Source: Spirochaetales bacterium
GTDB taxonomy: Bacteria > Spirochaetota > Spirochaetia > Treponematales > UBA12059
Assembly (NCBI GenBank): GCA_016928955.1
Contig: JAFGJV010000004.1
Coordinates: forward strand, 186,001 to 250,000
Length of the DNA stretch: 64,000 nucleotides
Reading direction: 5' to 3'
Shown here one piece after another: positions 1-8,360 of this stretch; the first letter of the stretch is position 1; each line of letters starts with the position of its first letter. The position numbers and the translations under genes are program-made. The notes under the pieces were generated by a model. That model made no database searches and was not told the DNA's origin. It was given only the letters and a program-made list of their open reading frames with translations.

Positions 1-1742
1 GGGTCCGTGGCGGACGACAAGAATCCTATGCCAAGCACGGCCGCAACGGACGACGCGTACGGGGCCTGCTTGGCGGCATCGGCGGCTGCATCGGGGACAC
101 AGGTCAGCACCGCGGGCTTGTGCATATCCTCCACATCACGGAAGAGGAAGGATAGGCGCTCGGCGGCGTCGGAGCCGGACACCAGTGCGCACACCGATCC
201 CTCCGTACACAAGCGCGTCGCCTCCCTGGCAAGAAGGCCATTATCAGCGTTCAAAATTAGGACATGGTCTGTATTTGCAAGACGTGCAGCCTTGAAAACT
301 GCATCCTTGAGTCCCTGGAACACGTGGGCCGACCCTGCCTCGGCGCGCTCGGTCCAGGCGCCCTGGCCCTTGCCTGCCATGGCTTCACCAGACAGCCAGG
401 CGGCCAATTGGGCGTCCCGGCGGACGAGCACCTTCTCGCGAACCGCGGACTCGTACCCTTCGGCGCCCGGCTGGTAAAACAGGGCGTCGCCAAGGCTTGA
501 TGGCAGGTAGCGCTGGGCTATCCAGTGGCCCTTGTACGCGTGCGGGTAGAGGTAGCCCTGGCCGTGTCCCAGGCCATCCGCGTCTCGGCTTGCGTCCTTC
601 AGGTGGTCGGGAACCTCAGCGCGCTCGCGCTCTACGGCGGCAAGGGCGTCGAAATAGGCCATGGCAGAGTTGGATTTTGGCGCCGTTGCCAGGTACAGGG
701 CGGCCTCGGCAAGGTGGAACTGGCCCTCCGGCAGGCCTATGCGCTCGTACGCTGCGGCGCACGCGTTGACCACGCCTATGGCCGACGGATCTGCAAGTCC
801 CACGTCCTCGGCCGCCGATATGAGAAGGCGGCGGAACAGGAATCTGGGATCCTCGCCGGCGTATACCATGCGGGCCGTCCAGTACAGGGCGGCGTCCGGG
901 TCCGAGCCTCGTATGCTTTTGATCAGGGCGCTGGCCGCGTCATAGTGGTAGTCGCCGTCCCGGTCGTACAGCACGGCCCGCTTCTGTATGCTCTCCTCGG
1001 CCGCGGCCATGGTGACCAGAATGGCTGAGCCGTCCGGTGGGGGCCAGGAGCTGGCGCTTGTTTCAACTGCCAGCTCCAGGGCGTTGAGCAAGGAGCGAGC
1101 GTCGCCGTCGGACACGTCCACCAGGTGTTCCAGGGCCCCGTCGTCAAACGCGACCTTCCAGCGGCCATAGCCGCGCTCGGCATCGGCAAGGGCCTGGGCG
1201 GCGGCCTTGGCAAGCTCGCCTGGGCCCAAGGACGCGAGCTGGAACACCCGGGAGCGGCTGACCAGCGCACGGTTGACCTCGAAATACGGGTTCTCCGTGG
1301 TGGCGCCGATCAGGATGATGGTGCCGTTCTCCACCCAGGGCAGGAGCGCATCCTGCTGGGCCTTGTTCCAGCGGTGCACCTCGTCGACGAACAAGATGGT
1401 GCGCCGGTCGTATAGATCGCGCTCGCGAGTGGCCGATTCTATGGCGTCGCGTATGGCCTGGACGCCGGACAGCACCGCGTTGATGGACACAAAACGGGAG
1501 CTGGTGCTGTTGGCTATGATCCTGGCCAGGGTGGTTTTGCCCGTACCCGGAGGGCCTGACAGGATTATGGACGACAGCCTGTCCCGCTGTATGGCCCTGC
1601 GGAGGAGCTTGCCTGGCCCGACGATGTGTTCCTGGCCTATGAATTCGTCCAGGGTGCGTGGCCGCATGCGATCGGCCAGGGGCGCGGACGTTCCGGATAC
1701 GGAACCGCCGCCCGGTGGGGCGGCGGAAAAAAGGTCGCTCAC
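1..1742 (-). CDS. rarA: RarA/MgsA-type AAA+ recombination factor with long C-terminal extension (3' end outside window)
   Basis: This is a clamp-loader-like AAA+ ATPase that acts at stalled replication forks. Visible motifs are Walker A SGPPGTGKTT (about residues 62-71), Walker B ILFVDEVHRWNKAQQ, sensor 1 LIGATTENP, and the MgsA-type C-terminal segment ending near KGHWIAQRYLP. About 580 codons lie in the window and the frame is still open at base 1, whereas RarA is usually 410-450 residues. The extra part after about residue 430 contains a Rossmann-like stretch (VLILNADNGLLAREATRLC) that could be a second, methyltransferase-like domain; that is inference. I chose GTG at 1742, giving VSDLFSAAPP followed by PLADRMRPRTLDEFIGQ, the usual family N-terminus. 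An ATG at 1790 is in frame but overlaps the upstream lipoprotein gene. Confidence 0.88.
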   Translation of the reverse strand, partial: MSDLFSAAPPGGGSVSGTSAPLADRMRPRTLDEFIGQEHIVGPGKLLRRAIQRDRLSSIILSGPPGTGKTTLARIIANSTSSRFVSINAVLSGVQAIRDAIESATRERDLYDRRTILFVDEVHRWNKAQQDALLPWVENGTIILIGATTENPYFEVNRALVSRSRVFQLASLGPGELAKAAAQALADAERGYGRWKVAFDDGALEHLVDVSDGDARSLLNALELAVETSASSWPPPDGSAILVTMAAAEESIQKRAVLYDRDGDYHYDAASALIKSIRGSDPDAALYWTARMVYAGEDPRFLFRRLLISAAEDVGLADPSAIGVVNACAAAYERIGLPEGQFHLAEAALYLATAPKSNSAMAYFDALAAVERERAEVPDHLKDASRDADGLGHGQGYLYPHAYKGHWIAQRYLPSSLGDALFYQPGAEGYESAVREKVLVRRDAQLAAWLSGEAMAGKGQGAWTERAEAGSAHVFQGLKDAVFKAARLANTDHVLILNADNGLLAREATRLCTEGSVCALVSGSDAAERLSFLFRDVEDMHKPAVLTCVPDAAADAAKQAPYASSVAAVLGIGFLSSATD

Positions 1743-1752
1743 GGGGCTTGTG

Positions 1753-2904
1753 CTACTCCCTGCGCCAGCCGGTCCACACAGAGCCGTCATGGTAGTTTGA
1801 CCACAGGCCGTTGCCGTCAGTCAGGGCAAAGAGCGATGTGCCCGTGCCTTCCTGCAGGCTGACGATGGACTTGATGGACGCCTTGTCCAGGGTAATGGCG
1901 TAGTTCGTTGGCCAGGACACCAGGTCACGGTCGGCGTTGGGGGTGGCCGTGGCCACATCAAAGCCGGTCGCGGCGAATTCCAGGTAGCCGCCTGGCGGGG
2001 CCGGGTCGGTGGAGCTTCTGTACCAGGAACGGGTGGGCATAAGGATGGCAGCCGTGCCGGCTGAAACGTAGACAGGCTGGTAGAAGGCGTACGCGTCGCC
2101 CCCAAGGTCGGTCTGGGCTGTGCTGGCGGCGCTCCAGGTGGTTCCGCTTACGGTATACATGACGCCCGAACGCGTTCCGAAAACGGTCTCGCCGGGCACG
2201 GCCGCGTATGCTACACCGCCAAAGTCCGCCGCCGGCGCCGTTGCGTCCACCGCTATGGCGCTTGCCGCCGTGCCGGTCAAGACCTGGGGACCGGCGGTGA
2301 ACCAGTATCTGGTGCCGTCAAAAGCAACCGAGTTAGGCTGGCCTATGGCGGCGTCTGCCGGACCCGCTGTGGCAAAGGCGGCTCCGTTCAGGTAGTACAG
2401 GCTGTGGGTGGTGTCCATGCTGTCGTCGCTGGCGGCGTGGAGGGCGGTAACGGCGAACACCTGGCCGTTGGCGCCGAGGACGCACCTGAGCTCCTCGCCG
2501 GCGGCCGGGAAAGCGGCGTCGACGCGGTTCCAACTTGTTCCGTTCCACGACCATACACCCAGGTCCGCGCCCGTGCCGGTGTCCGTGAACGTGGCATAGA
2601 GCGTGGTGCCGACAACGGCGGCGCTGGTGGCAAAGAGCGTGCCCGAGCCAACGGCGCTAACATCCATGCGGGTCCAAGGCCTGCCGCCTTCCGGGCGGCT
2701 CCACAGGACGCCGACACCCGCGTACATGGTGGTATCCGCCTTGACCACGAAGGCTGGGGACGCGTTCTCGAATTCCTTGGTCATGAGGGCGTTAATGTCC
2801 GTCTCGCCGGCTATGCTGGCAAAGATGCCCACCGGGCCCTCTTCGCAGGACGAGAGCGACACGACGACGACGGCAGCCAAGGCCAGTAGTTTGAGCGCTT
2901 TCAT
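1753..2904 (-). CDS. Putative lipoprotein, 383 aa, propeller-like repeats
   Basis: The N-terminus MKALKLLALAAVVVVSLSSC is a lipoprotein signal with the acylated Cys at residue 20, so the protein should be anchored in the inner or outer membrane. The mature part is rich in Ser/Thr/Gly/Ala and repeats short aromatic turns such as YYLNGAAF, RYWFTAGPQVL and GVWSWNGTSWN, suggesting a beta-propeller or other all-beta fold. I recognise no enzyme motif. An SD-like GGCGGAGG lies just before the ATG. It sits between a beta-barrel candidate upstream and rarA downstream on the same strand, 12 bases after the barrel gene, so the two envelope genes are probably co-transcribed. Confidence 0.8.
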   Translation of the reverse strand: MKALKLLALAAVVVVSLSSCEEGPVGIFASIAGETDINALMTKEFENASPAFVVKADTTMYAGVGVLWSRPEGGRPWTRMDVSAVGSGTLFATSAAVVGTTLYATFTDTGTGADLGVWSWNGTSWNRVDAAFPAAGEELRCVLGANGQVFAVTALHAASDDSMDTTHSLYYLNGAAFATAGPADAAIGQPNSVAFDGTRYWFTAGPQVLTGTAASAIAVDATAPAADFGGVAYAAVPGETVFGTRSGVMYTVSGTTWSAASTAQTDLGGDAYAFYQPVYVSAGTAAILMPTRSWYRSSTDPAPPGGYLEFAATGFDVATATPNADRDLVSWPTNYAITLDKASIKSIVSLQEGTGTSLFALTDGNGLWSNYHDGSVWTGWRRE

Positions 2905-2916
2905 GATGCCTCCGCC

Positions 2917-3504
2917 TTACAGGTGATACGACACGGACAGCGTGGCTTCCATGAAGAAGCCCACCCGGTTCTGGGTGCTGTCCTCGTAGAACTGGGGAAT
3001 GATGTCCGCAAACAGGTGCAGTCCGTAGCTCACGTCGCTGTTATAGCGCCACAGGAAGGATGACCCCAGTTTGAACAGCGGATCTATGTGCTTGTAATCT
3101 GACAGGGAACTGATGGCCATACCCACGCCTATGGTAGGCAGGATGGATATGGGCGACAAGTTGATGGCGTATGCAGCCTTGAAGGATATGGGGGCCAGGA
3201 AGAGCCGCCGTTCGGCCAGCGTCGTTATGAACGCTCCGCCCGCGTCGCCGCCGAGGGCCCAATGCTCGTCCAGAAAGCCAAGATAGGACAGGCCAAAGGC
3301 AAAACCCAGGGTGGAATTGGGGCCAACAAGGCCGGGCTGGGTGGGGTCGTAAAAGCCGAGGGGAATGTTGGTTCCGAGGTTGAGCGAGAAAATGCCGTCG
3401 CCCTTCTCGTAGTCGCTGTATTCCACCGCCGATAGGCCGTCTTGGGCGTACACGGGGGCCAGGGCGGCCGCCACAAGGAGCAAAGCAAGGAATCGGATGC
3501 GCAT
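2917..3504 (-). CDS. Secreted outer-membrane beta-barrel candidate, 195 aa
   Basis: A Sec signal peptide (MRIRFLALLLVAAALAPVYA) precedes a small protein with alternating hydrophobic strands separated by polar turns (FSLNLGTNIPLGF, TLGFAFGLSYLGF, SYGLHLFADIIPQF, VGFFMEATLSVSYHL). The last strand ends in hydrophobic and aromatic residues, as barrel proteins usually do. Length and pattern fit an eight-stranded OmpW/OmpX-sized porin-like barrel, as described for small treponemal outer-membrane proteins; the assignment rests on pattern only. GGAGGATCG places a good ribosome-binding site before the ATG, and a sigma70-like promoter lies about 65 bases upstream. Confidence 0.75.
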   Translation of the reverse strand: MRIRFLALLLVAAALAPVYAQDGLSAVEYSDYEKGDGIFSLNLGTNIPLGFYDPTQPGLVGPNSTLGFAFGLSYLGFLDEHWALGGDAGGAFITTLAERRLFLAPISFKAAYAINLSPISILPTIGVGMAISSLSDYKHIDPLFKLGSSFLWRYNSDVSYGLHLFADIIPQFYEDSTQNRVGFFMEATLSVSYHL

Positions 3505-3567
3505 CGATCCTCCATTTTCTGTTGGGCGTTGGTGCGCGGATACGCGCGGAACCGTCGCGGTCCCGCC

Positions 3568-3596
3568 ACTATACCACAGGCGCCACCCCGTGAAAA
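3568..3596 (-). promoter_or_regulatory. Sigma70-like promoter for the beta-barrel gene
   Basis: On the minus strand TTTTCA (3596-3591) and TATAGT (3573-3568) are separated by 17 bases. The predicted transcript start leaves a leader of roughly 60 bases that includes the GGAGG site of the barrel gene at 3504. Confidence 0.45.
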
Positions 3597-3615
3597 GGCT
3601 CGTGACGCCCGCTCG

Positions 3616-4137
3616 TTACCGTCTGGAAGCGCATTTTTTCGCAGCCATGCCGGCAAGCACGGACGGTCCCTCCTGCCACCAGGCCGCGTGTTCGTCCCAT
3701 ACCAGCCTGTACGCTGCCAGGCGGTAACGCCCAAAACGAGGGTAGGGCGGCGGCGGGAGGTCGATGGACTGGTCGGCGTGTCCGCAGTACAGCCCCAGGC
3801 CGGCGATGAAGGGCGCTTGGTCTAGGCGGGCACGGCCGATGCCCATATCGCGTAGCTGGGAAAGCGACTGAGTGTCAAAACCCAGGTAGAGTTGATCATC
3901 GTGGCGTACAAAACCGGTAAAACCCAACGGCCCGACCAATGCCGCCGCTCCGCGTTCAAGATCGGCACAGATGGGCGCGGATTCAGACCAGGCCACTACG
4001 GGACAGTCAAAGAAGGCCCGCGCTCCGGGAAGGCCGGATCTGAACAGCCGCTCCCTGAGCCCTGCCAGTTCAGCCAGAACATTGCCTGAAGGCAGACACG
4101 AGAGAGCCCACACCATGTTCTGTGTTCCCAAAGGCAT
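3616..4137 (-). CDS. Conserved-looking hypothetical protein, 173 aa
   Basis: Not recognised. It has no signal peptide or membrane segment, so it is probably cytoplasmic. Segments such as LSCLPSGNVLAELAGLRERLF and the aromatic C-terminal stretch RYRLAAYRLVWDE have the rhythm of a small alpha/beta enzyme. I considered the 2H phosphoesterase (2'-5' RNA ligase) fold, but the paired HxT/HxS motifs are absent. The ATG at 4137 lies 8 bases downstream of a TATACT hexamer and has no Shine-Dalgarno sequence, consistent with a leaderless transcript. The next ATG (residue 8, MVWALS) is an alternative start. Confidence 0.65.
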   Translation of the reverse strand: MPLGTQNMVWALSCLPSGNVLAELAGLRERLFRSGLPGARAFFDCPVVAWSESAPICADLERGAAALVGPLGFTGFVRHDDQLYLGFDTQSLSQLRDMGIGRARLDQAPFIAGLGLYCGHADQSIDLPPPPYPRFGRYRLAAYRLVWDEHAAWWQEGPSVLAGMAAKKCASRR

Positions 4138-4145
4138 GGAGGCAT

Positions 4146-4151
4146 AGTATA
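4146..4151 (-). promoter_or_regulatory. -10 element TATACT, 8 bases before a start codon
   Basis: TATACT on the minus strand (4151-4146) is followed by 8 bases and then the ATG at 4137. TTTACA lies upstream, but at only 15 bases, so the -35 is weak. It is one of several start codons here placed where transcription itself should begin. Confidence 0.4.
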
Positions 4152-4249
4152 CTCGGCGCTAGACGGTGTAAAGAAGCGCCAGCGGTAGGCGTCAAAACGC
4201 GCGTTTTGCGACCGCCCATGCAAGCGGCAATAAAAACGGGGGAGCATAC

Positions 4250-5017
4250 ATGAAGCACAGAGTCGAGCGCTTGGCTGAACGCCTGACGTCCGTTCTCGCA
4301 TCCTGGCCCATGGTGGAATGCGTTCTTTCCTGCGAGGCGTCGGAGACGGACGTCCTTGACCCGTATTTTGCCCTGGTGCTCGACGTGTTCTGCTCGGGCG
4401 ACATTCCCGACGACCAGGTGCGCCAGGAAGCCTTTGAGAATCCCGGCGCCTTCGAGAGCTCCCGCGCTAAGGAAAAGGACCGTTTTTTCCTGGAGGGGCT
4501 TCCTATACGCATAGAGTACAAACAGGTAGGAAGCGTGGACGAGATACTGGAAAAGCGCTTCAATATCATGTGGGTATACCGCAATTCGGGCACCTACCTC
4601 TTTTACCGGCTGGTGGACGGCAAGGTTCTGTACAAACGCTCGGAATGGATAGACCGCGTGAGGGAAGGCCTGTCGCGTACGCCGCCTGAGTTCTGGGAGC
4701 GGCTCAAGGAAACGCACCTGTTTTCCATGGAGCACAGCCTGAGCGATCTGGGCGGAGCAGCCCTCAAGGACGACTGGTACTTCTTCATGACATCGCTGGT
4801 CGGCTTCATGCGCGCGTGCATATCCACGCTGTTTGCCATCAACCAGGCATGGGAGCCGTCTGACCGGCACATGACCGAGGCGCTCAATGCCCTGGCCGTG
4901 CTTCCGGAGGATTTCCAGGGCCGTTGGGCCACCCTCCTCCGCGTGGACGGTTCGGCCACGCCCGAGCGCAAATATCAGGTTGCCCAACTCGTGGCCAAAA
5001 GCATATTTTCTATGTAA
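4250..5017 (+). CDS. Unknown cytoplasmic protein, possibly nucleotidyltransferase-fold, 255 aa
   Basis: GGGGGAG five bases before the ATG supports this start. The N-terminal third (VLSCEASETDVLDPYFALVL) resembles the acidic core of minimal nucleotidyltransferases of the DUF4037 type, where acidic residues on adjacent strands bind metal. The C-terminal half is helical and aromatic (DWYFFMTSLVGFMRACISTLF) and could be the helical substrate lobe. The canonical GSxxxGxxxxxSDxD signature is not present, so activity is doubtful. The downstream lipoprotein gene begins six bases after the stop, suggesting an operon. Confidence 0.72.
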   Translation: MKHRVERLAERLTSVLASWPMVECVLSCEASETDVLDPYFALVLDVFCSGDIPDDQVRQEAFENPGAFESSRAKEKDRFFLEGLPIRIEYKQVGSVDEILEKRFNIMWVYRNSGTYLFYRLVDGKVLYKRSEWIDRVREGLSRTPPEFWERLKETHLFSMEHSLSDLGGAALKDDWYFFMTSLVGFMRACISTLFAINQAWEPSDRHMTEALNALAVLPEDFQGRWATLLRVDGSATPERKYQVAQLVAKSIFSM

Positions 5018-5022
5018 GCACC

Positions 5023-6588
5023 ATGAGAACAACAGTACGTGCCGTTCCGCTGATCCTGGCCCTGGCGTCGTGTTCCTTCGGCAGGGTTGAAGACCTTTCC
5101 TTCTCGGACTCTGACGGCAGCTCCCAGGCCGTGTACGCGGAAAAAGCCAAGAACGCCCGATTTCTAGGGGCGGAGAATCCAGAGAGCGAATATTTCTTCT
5201 CGTCCGAGGAAATTCCCGGGGATACGGACCTGGCTCTCACCCTGACGGGCGAAGCCGATATCCGGGTCACGGCTCTCTACCAGGTTGAGGACGACAAAAA
5301 GGCGACTGTGGACGGTCCTTCAGCCGTCTTCCCCGGACTGGGCGCCGTATGGAGGGATCTCAGGTTGGCCCTGGAGCCCGGCACGCCTCTTGCCGGCCTC
5401 AGGCTCACCGTGGAGGGCGAGGGTTCGGTCACCCTGCATTATATAGGCCTCCGGCCGCGGTATATCGGATACCGGGCCGCCAGCGATAAGGCCCCCGAGC
5501 TGGCGAGCGCCGGAGTACGCTTGGTCATGGACGCGTCTGGCGCCGTGGCAGAAGTCAGCTTTACCCAGCCCGTCCCTAAGGGCGGCTCGCTCGCGGCTAC
5601 AGGCCGGCAGGAACACCCGCTGGTGTTCGGGGAATCAACACGCTTTACCCTACAGGCTTTGGGCAGGGAGTCAGCCATTCCCCTGGCCTTTTTGGATACG
5701 GCCGTGGTGAGATCCTCCGGCGGCATTGAAGAAGTCCGCTATGTTCCGGGAAACGGAGCTCCCCTGGCAGACCTCCATTCCGTATTGGACGCGGCATGGC
5801 CAGGCGGCGACTACGCGCTGTACCGCTGGGATGCGCTGCCGGGCACCTTGATACTGGATTTCAAGGATTACGCCACCCAGGATCGATACCTCAAACGCCT
5901 GGCGTTTTTCGCTGAAAAGCCCGGCTTTAGGGGACGAATAGCTTCGGATGAGGAAATAGCCGGCCTCCATGGCTGGAACGCCCACGATTACCCAACATGG
6001 ACCCTGCGCAACTTCTACACCCTGGCAGAGTCGTCGGGCTTCACGCTCAACCAGTCTGAATACCGACTGCTGGACCTGCTTGTGGCCTACGGCATACTCA
6101 GGCGGGGGGAGGACGGCTCGCTGAGCGAGGGTGCGGGAGCTGTCATATCGTTCACCAGGGAATCCAGCGCAGCTCTTCGCAGGCTATTTGCCGACCATGA
6201 AGCGTCGCACGCCCTGTTTTTCCAGGATCAGGCATACCGAGACCTGACCGCTGCCTTATGGAACGCCCAGCCAAAAGCGGCGCTGGACTTCTGGCTTGAG
6301 CATTTCCAGTGGCGTTCATATGATACGGCCGACGACTACCTGATGGTCAACGAGTACCAGGCGTATCTGGTTCAGCAGAGCGTATCGGCGACACGCTGGT
6401 ACGTGGGCGGAAACGTGATGGCGCGGCTGTCCGCGGTCCACCCTGAACGGGCGTCCTACCATGCTGCTACACGGGCCATAGTGGAGGACAGTTCCGTGTC
6501 ATCGGCGGCCGAGCTGGATTCGTACCTGGCTCGCGTATGGGGCCTGGGAGCCGGGCGTCTGGGCAGGCTGGAATCCGTGTCGTATTAG
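5023..6588 (+). CDS. Putative zinc-metallopeptidase lipoprotein with HEASH motif, 521 aa
   Basis: MRTTVRAVPLILALASC is a lipoprotein signal with Cys at residue 17, so the protein is exported and lipid-anchored. Residues 392-396 read HEASH, a zincin HExxH motif in the context FADHEASHALFFQD, and Glu444 in MVNEYQAYLVQQ is a plausible third zinc ligand of gluzincin type. The first half is beta-rich and could be a carbohydrate- or protein-binding module. I recognise no named peptidase family. The ATG at 5023 is chosen over an earlier in-frame ATG at 4924 because it directly precedes the lipoprotein signal and starts six bases after the previous stop. Catalytic function is inferred from the motif alone. 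Confidence 0.8.
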   Translation: MRTTVRAVPLILALASCSFGRVEDLSFSDSDGSSQAVYAEKAKNARFLGAENPESEYFFSSEEIPGDTDLALTLTGEADIRVTALYQVEDDKKATVDGPSAVFPGLGAVWRDLRLALEPGTPLAGLRLTVEGEGSVTLHYIGLRPRYIGYRAASDKAPELASAGVRLVMDASGAVAEVSFTQPVPKGGSLAATGRQEHPLVFGESTRFTLQALGRESAIPLAFLDTAVVRSSGGIEEVRYVPGNGAPLADLHSVLDAAWPGGDYALYRWDALPGTLILDFKDYATQDRYLKRLAFFAEKPGFRGRIASDEEIAGLHGWNAHDYPTWTLRNFYTLAESSGFTLNQSEYRLLDLLVAYGILRRGEDGSLSEGAGAVISFTRESSAALRRLFADHEASHALFFQDQAYRDLTAALWNAQPKAALDFWLEHFQWRSYDTADDYLMVNEYQAYLVQQSVSATRWYVGGNVMARLSAVHPERASYHAATRAIVEDSSVSSAAELDSYLARVWGLGAGRLGRLESVSY

Positions 6589-6627
6589 CAGGCTGCTGGC
6601 AAGGCATGCGGCTTTGTCAGCCAAATG

Positions 6628-6665
6628 GGAATCTCTAATAACCATGGGGTTTTAGAGGTTTCCCA
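6628..6665. repeat. Palindromic intergenic repeat, copy 1
   Basis: Between two convergent genes sits an imperfect inverted repeat: outer arms TGGGAA/TTTCCC, inner arms CTCTAATA and TTTTAGAG around CCATGG. The core CTCTAATAACCATGGGG, followed by TTTTAGAGGT, recurs at 25850-25882. The position suggests it may also act as a bidirectional transcript end. Confidence 0.7.
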
Positions 6666-6668
6666 ATG

Positions 6669-8360
6669 TTAGTCCCGCAGCTCACCACGGACTTTAGCTA
6701 TGCTCCACTCAAGCGCGTCCCTCAACACGGAAGCCCTGCCAGAACCACGCGTCTCCGCTTCCTTGCGGAACGCGGCTACGGAGGGCAGGATGGTTACCAG
6801 GGCCTCAAGGGCATCGGGTTCGAGCTCTGCCATGTATGAGCCGGCCTTGGCCGGCGTCTCGGGACCACGTAGCCGCGGGAGGCCCGTGAGGGCTTTCAGA
6901 TAGGATTTCATAAAATCGTCGGTGCCCATGAACAGCCTTCCGGAGGCAAACACCGCGCCCGGGGGGCCGGGAGGGACCTGCGTAGCTTTGTCTCCGTCCA
7001 GAGTGGAGGCCGCGCCTCCGCCGCGTCGTCTGGTAACGAACATGGCCAGGGATGACCCATAACGCTCAAAGCGCTCCAAATACACATCAAGCTGGCGGTT
7101 CCGGTAGCGGAATAAACCGTCCGGGTCGTTTTCCTTGCGTACGGTGCAGGACCTGAACATGAGCTCGACATGCATGCTCTCGAACGGGCCCAGGCGAGCC
7201 TGCCTGGCGTCAAAATACCGGTGTATGTAGGTACCCCTTGCGTAGCTCCTCCCGCCCGGATACGAATAGTCAGCACCGTAAACGGACACCTGCCTGGCCC
7301 CGAGCCTGGCTGCCAGGGACAGCGCCGCGTGGGTGACATTCCCGCCGGACGTGTCCAGGCTGGGGAAGGCCCTGAGCCTGGACGATATGTAGCCGGCAAA
7401 AGGATGGGCCGACGCAAAGAAGTACGGTCGCCGTGCCAGCCTGGCCAGGTTGGGCGGCGACGCCAGATCGAGGAACAGAGGAACGTCCTCAGGCAAGCCG
7501 TCCATGTAATGGTAGTAGCTGATGTGCTGGCAATCTATGGATATGACCGCGTCAGGTTTCACGCCTGAGCCCAAAAGGGCCGGAAGGCTTGTGTCCGTGG
7601 CAATAAGAAACTCGTCGCGCGAACGGCTTTTCAGGAGGGGCACGGCATCCTCTAGGCTCGGGCCGGCGCCCGTGACGATGGCTCTGCGAACAGGCGCCAC
7701 AGGCGGTGTCGCCAAGCATGCCTGCCGGATGTTCCTGACGATATTGGAAAACCATCGCTTGCCGAAATGCGCCTGTACCGAGTAGTCGTCGGATACGGAC
7801 GACAAGGCCCCCTTCAGGGCCACCGAAGCGCTGTGGAAGCGCTCGCTCTCCGCGTCAACACGGGATGAAAGGGGCACCACGGAAAAACCGCCGGCCACGG
7901 CAGGCACATACAGCTCGGCCACCGCCGCCGCAAGCTCGTCGTCCGCTGGATCGACCATGAGGCACAGGCGCCTGTCAGCCAGGAGCCTGGTCAGGTCCAG
8001 GCGCTCCAGGAGCGCCCTGAGGGTGGACGCCCTGTATTCAACGATGAGACCACGATTCAAAAGCCCGCTATCCAGGAGAGCCAGGGGCAGGAATCCGGCG
8101 CCCAAGCCCAGAAACACGTAAAATCCCCCGCCATCATAGGCGCGCGCAAGGCGCGTGGCTTCCCGTACAGGATCAAAGCGGGAATGCATGTGCGCCCTGC
8201 GCCCGGCCAGGTCAAGATAGGGTACTTGGCTACCGTCCCTGGCGCTCTCAAAACCCACCCTGGTATCTGGGCGAGCGGCTCTGATGCGCGAGGCGGTGGA
8301 TTCTGGGTGAAACGACGCTATGGCAAGCATATTGCGCTCGAACAAGGCCGGATCAGGCAT
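6669..8360 (-). CDS. DUF115/Maf-family protein (flagellin glycosylation type), downstream copy
   Basis: The protein (563 aa from this start) has the DUF115/MptE-like core: RRAIVTGAGPSLEDAVPLL, then DEFLIATDTSLPALLGSGVKPDAVISIDCQH, and later ARQVSVYGADYSYPGGRSY. In Campylobacter, Helicobacter and Aeromonas this family (motility accessory factors) attaches nonulosonic acids to flagellin. The substrate here is inferred. The ATG at 8360 overlaps the TGA of the upstream DUF115 gene, indicating translational coupling, and is preferred over an in-frame start 24 bases earlier inside that gene. It is the last gene of a four-gene minus-strand operon and is followed by palindromic repeat copy 1. Confidence 0.87.
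   Translation of the reverse strand: MPDPALFERNMLAIASFHPESTASRIRAARPDTRVGFESARDGSQVPYLDLAGRRAHMHSRFDPVREATRLARAYDGGGFYVFLGLGAGFLPLALLDSGLLNRGLIVEYRASTLRALLERLDLTRLLADRRLCLMVDPADDELAAAVAELYVPAVAGGFSVVPLSSRVDAESERFHSASVALKGALSSVSDDYSVQAHFGKRWFSNIVRNIRQACLATPPVAPVRRAIVTGAGPSLEDAVPLLKSRSRDEFLIATDTSLPALLGSGVKPDAVISIDCQHISYYHYMDGLPEDVPLFLDLASPPNLARLARRPYFFASAHPFAGYISSRLRAFPSLDTSGGNVTHAALSLAARLGARQVSVYGADYSYPGGRSYARGTYIHRYFDARQARLGPFESMHVELMFRSCTVRKENDPDGLFRYRNRQLDVYLERFERYGSSLAMFVTRRRGGGAASTLDGDKATQVPPGPPGAVFASGRLFMGTDDFMKSYLKALTGLPRLRGPETPAKAGSYMAELEPDALEALVTILPSVAAFRKEAETRGSGRASVLRDALEWSIAKVRGELRD

Noticed and set aside
3616-4137. Assignment as a 2'-5' RNA ligase-like 2H phosphoesterase
   Set aside because: The two HxT/HxS motifs required for the family are not present.
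4924-5022. 33-codon N-terminal extension of the HEASH lipoprotein
   Set aside because: It overlaps the end of the preceding gene and would bury the lipoprotein signal.
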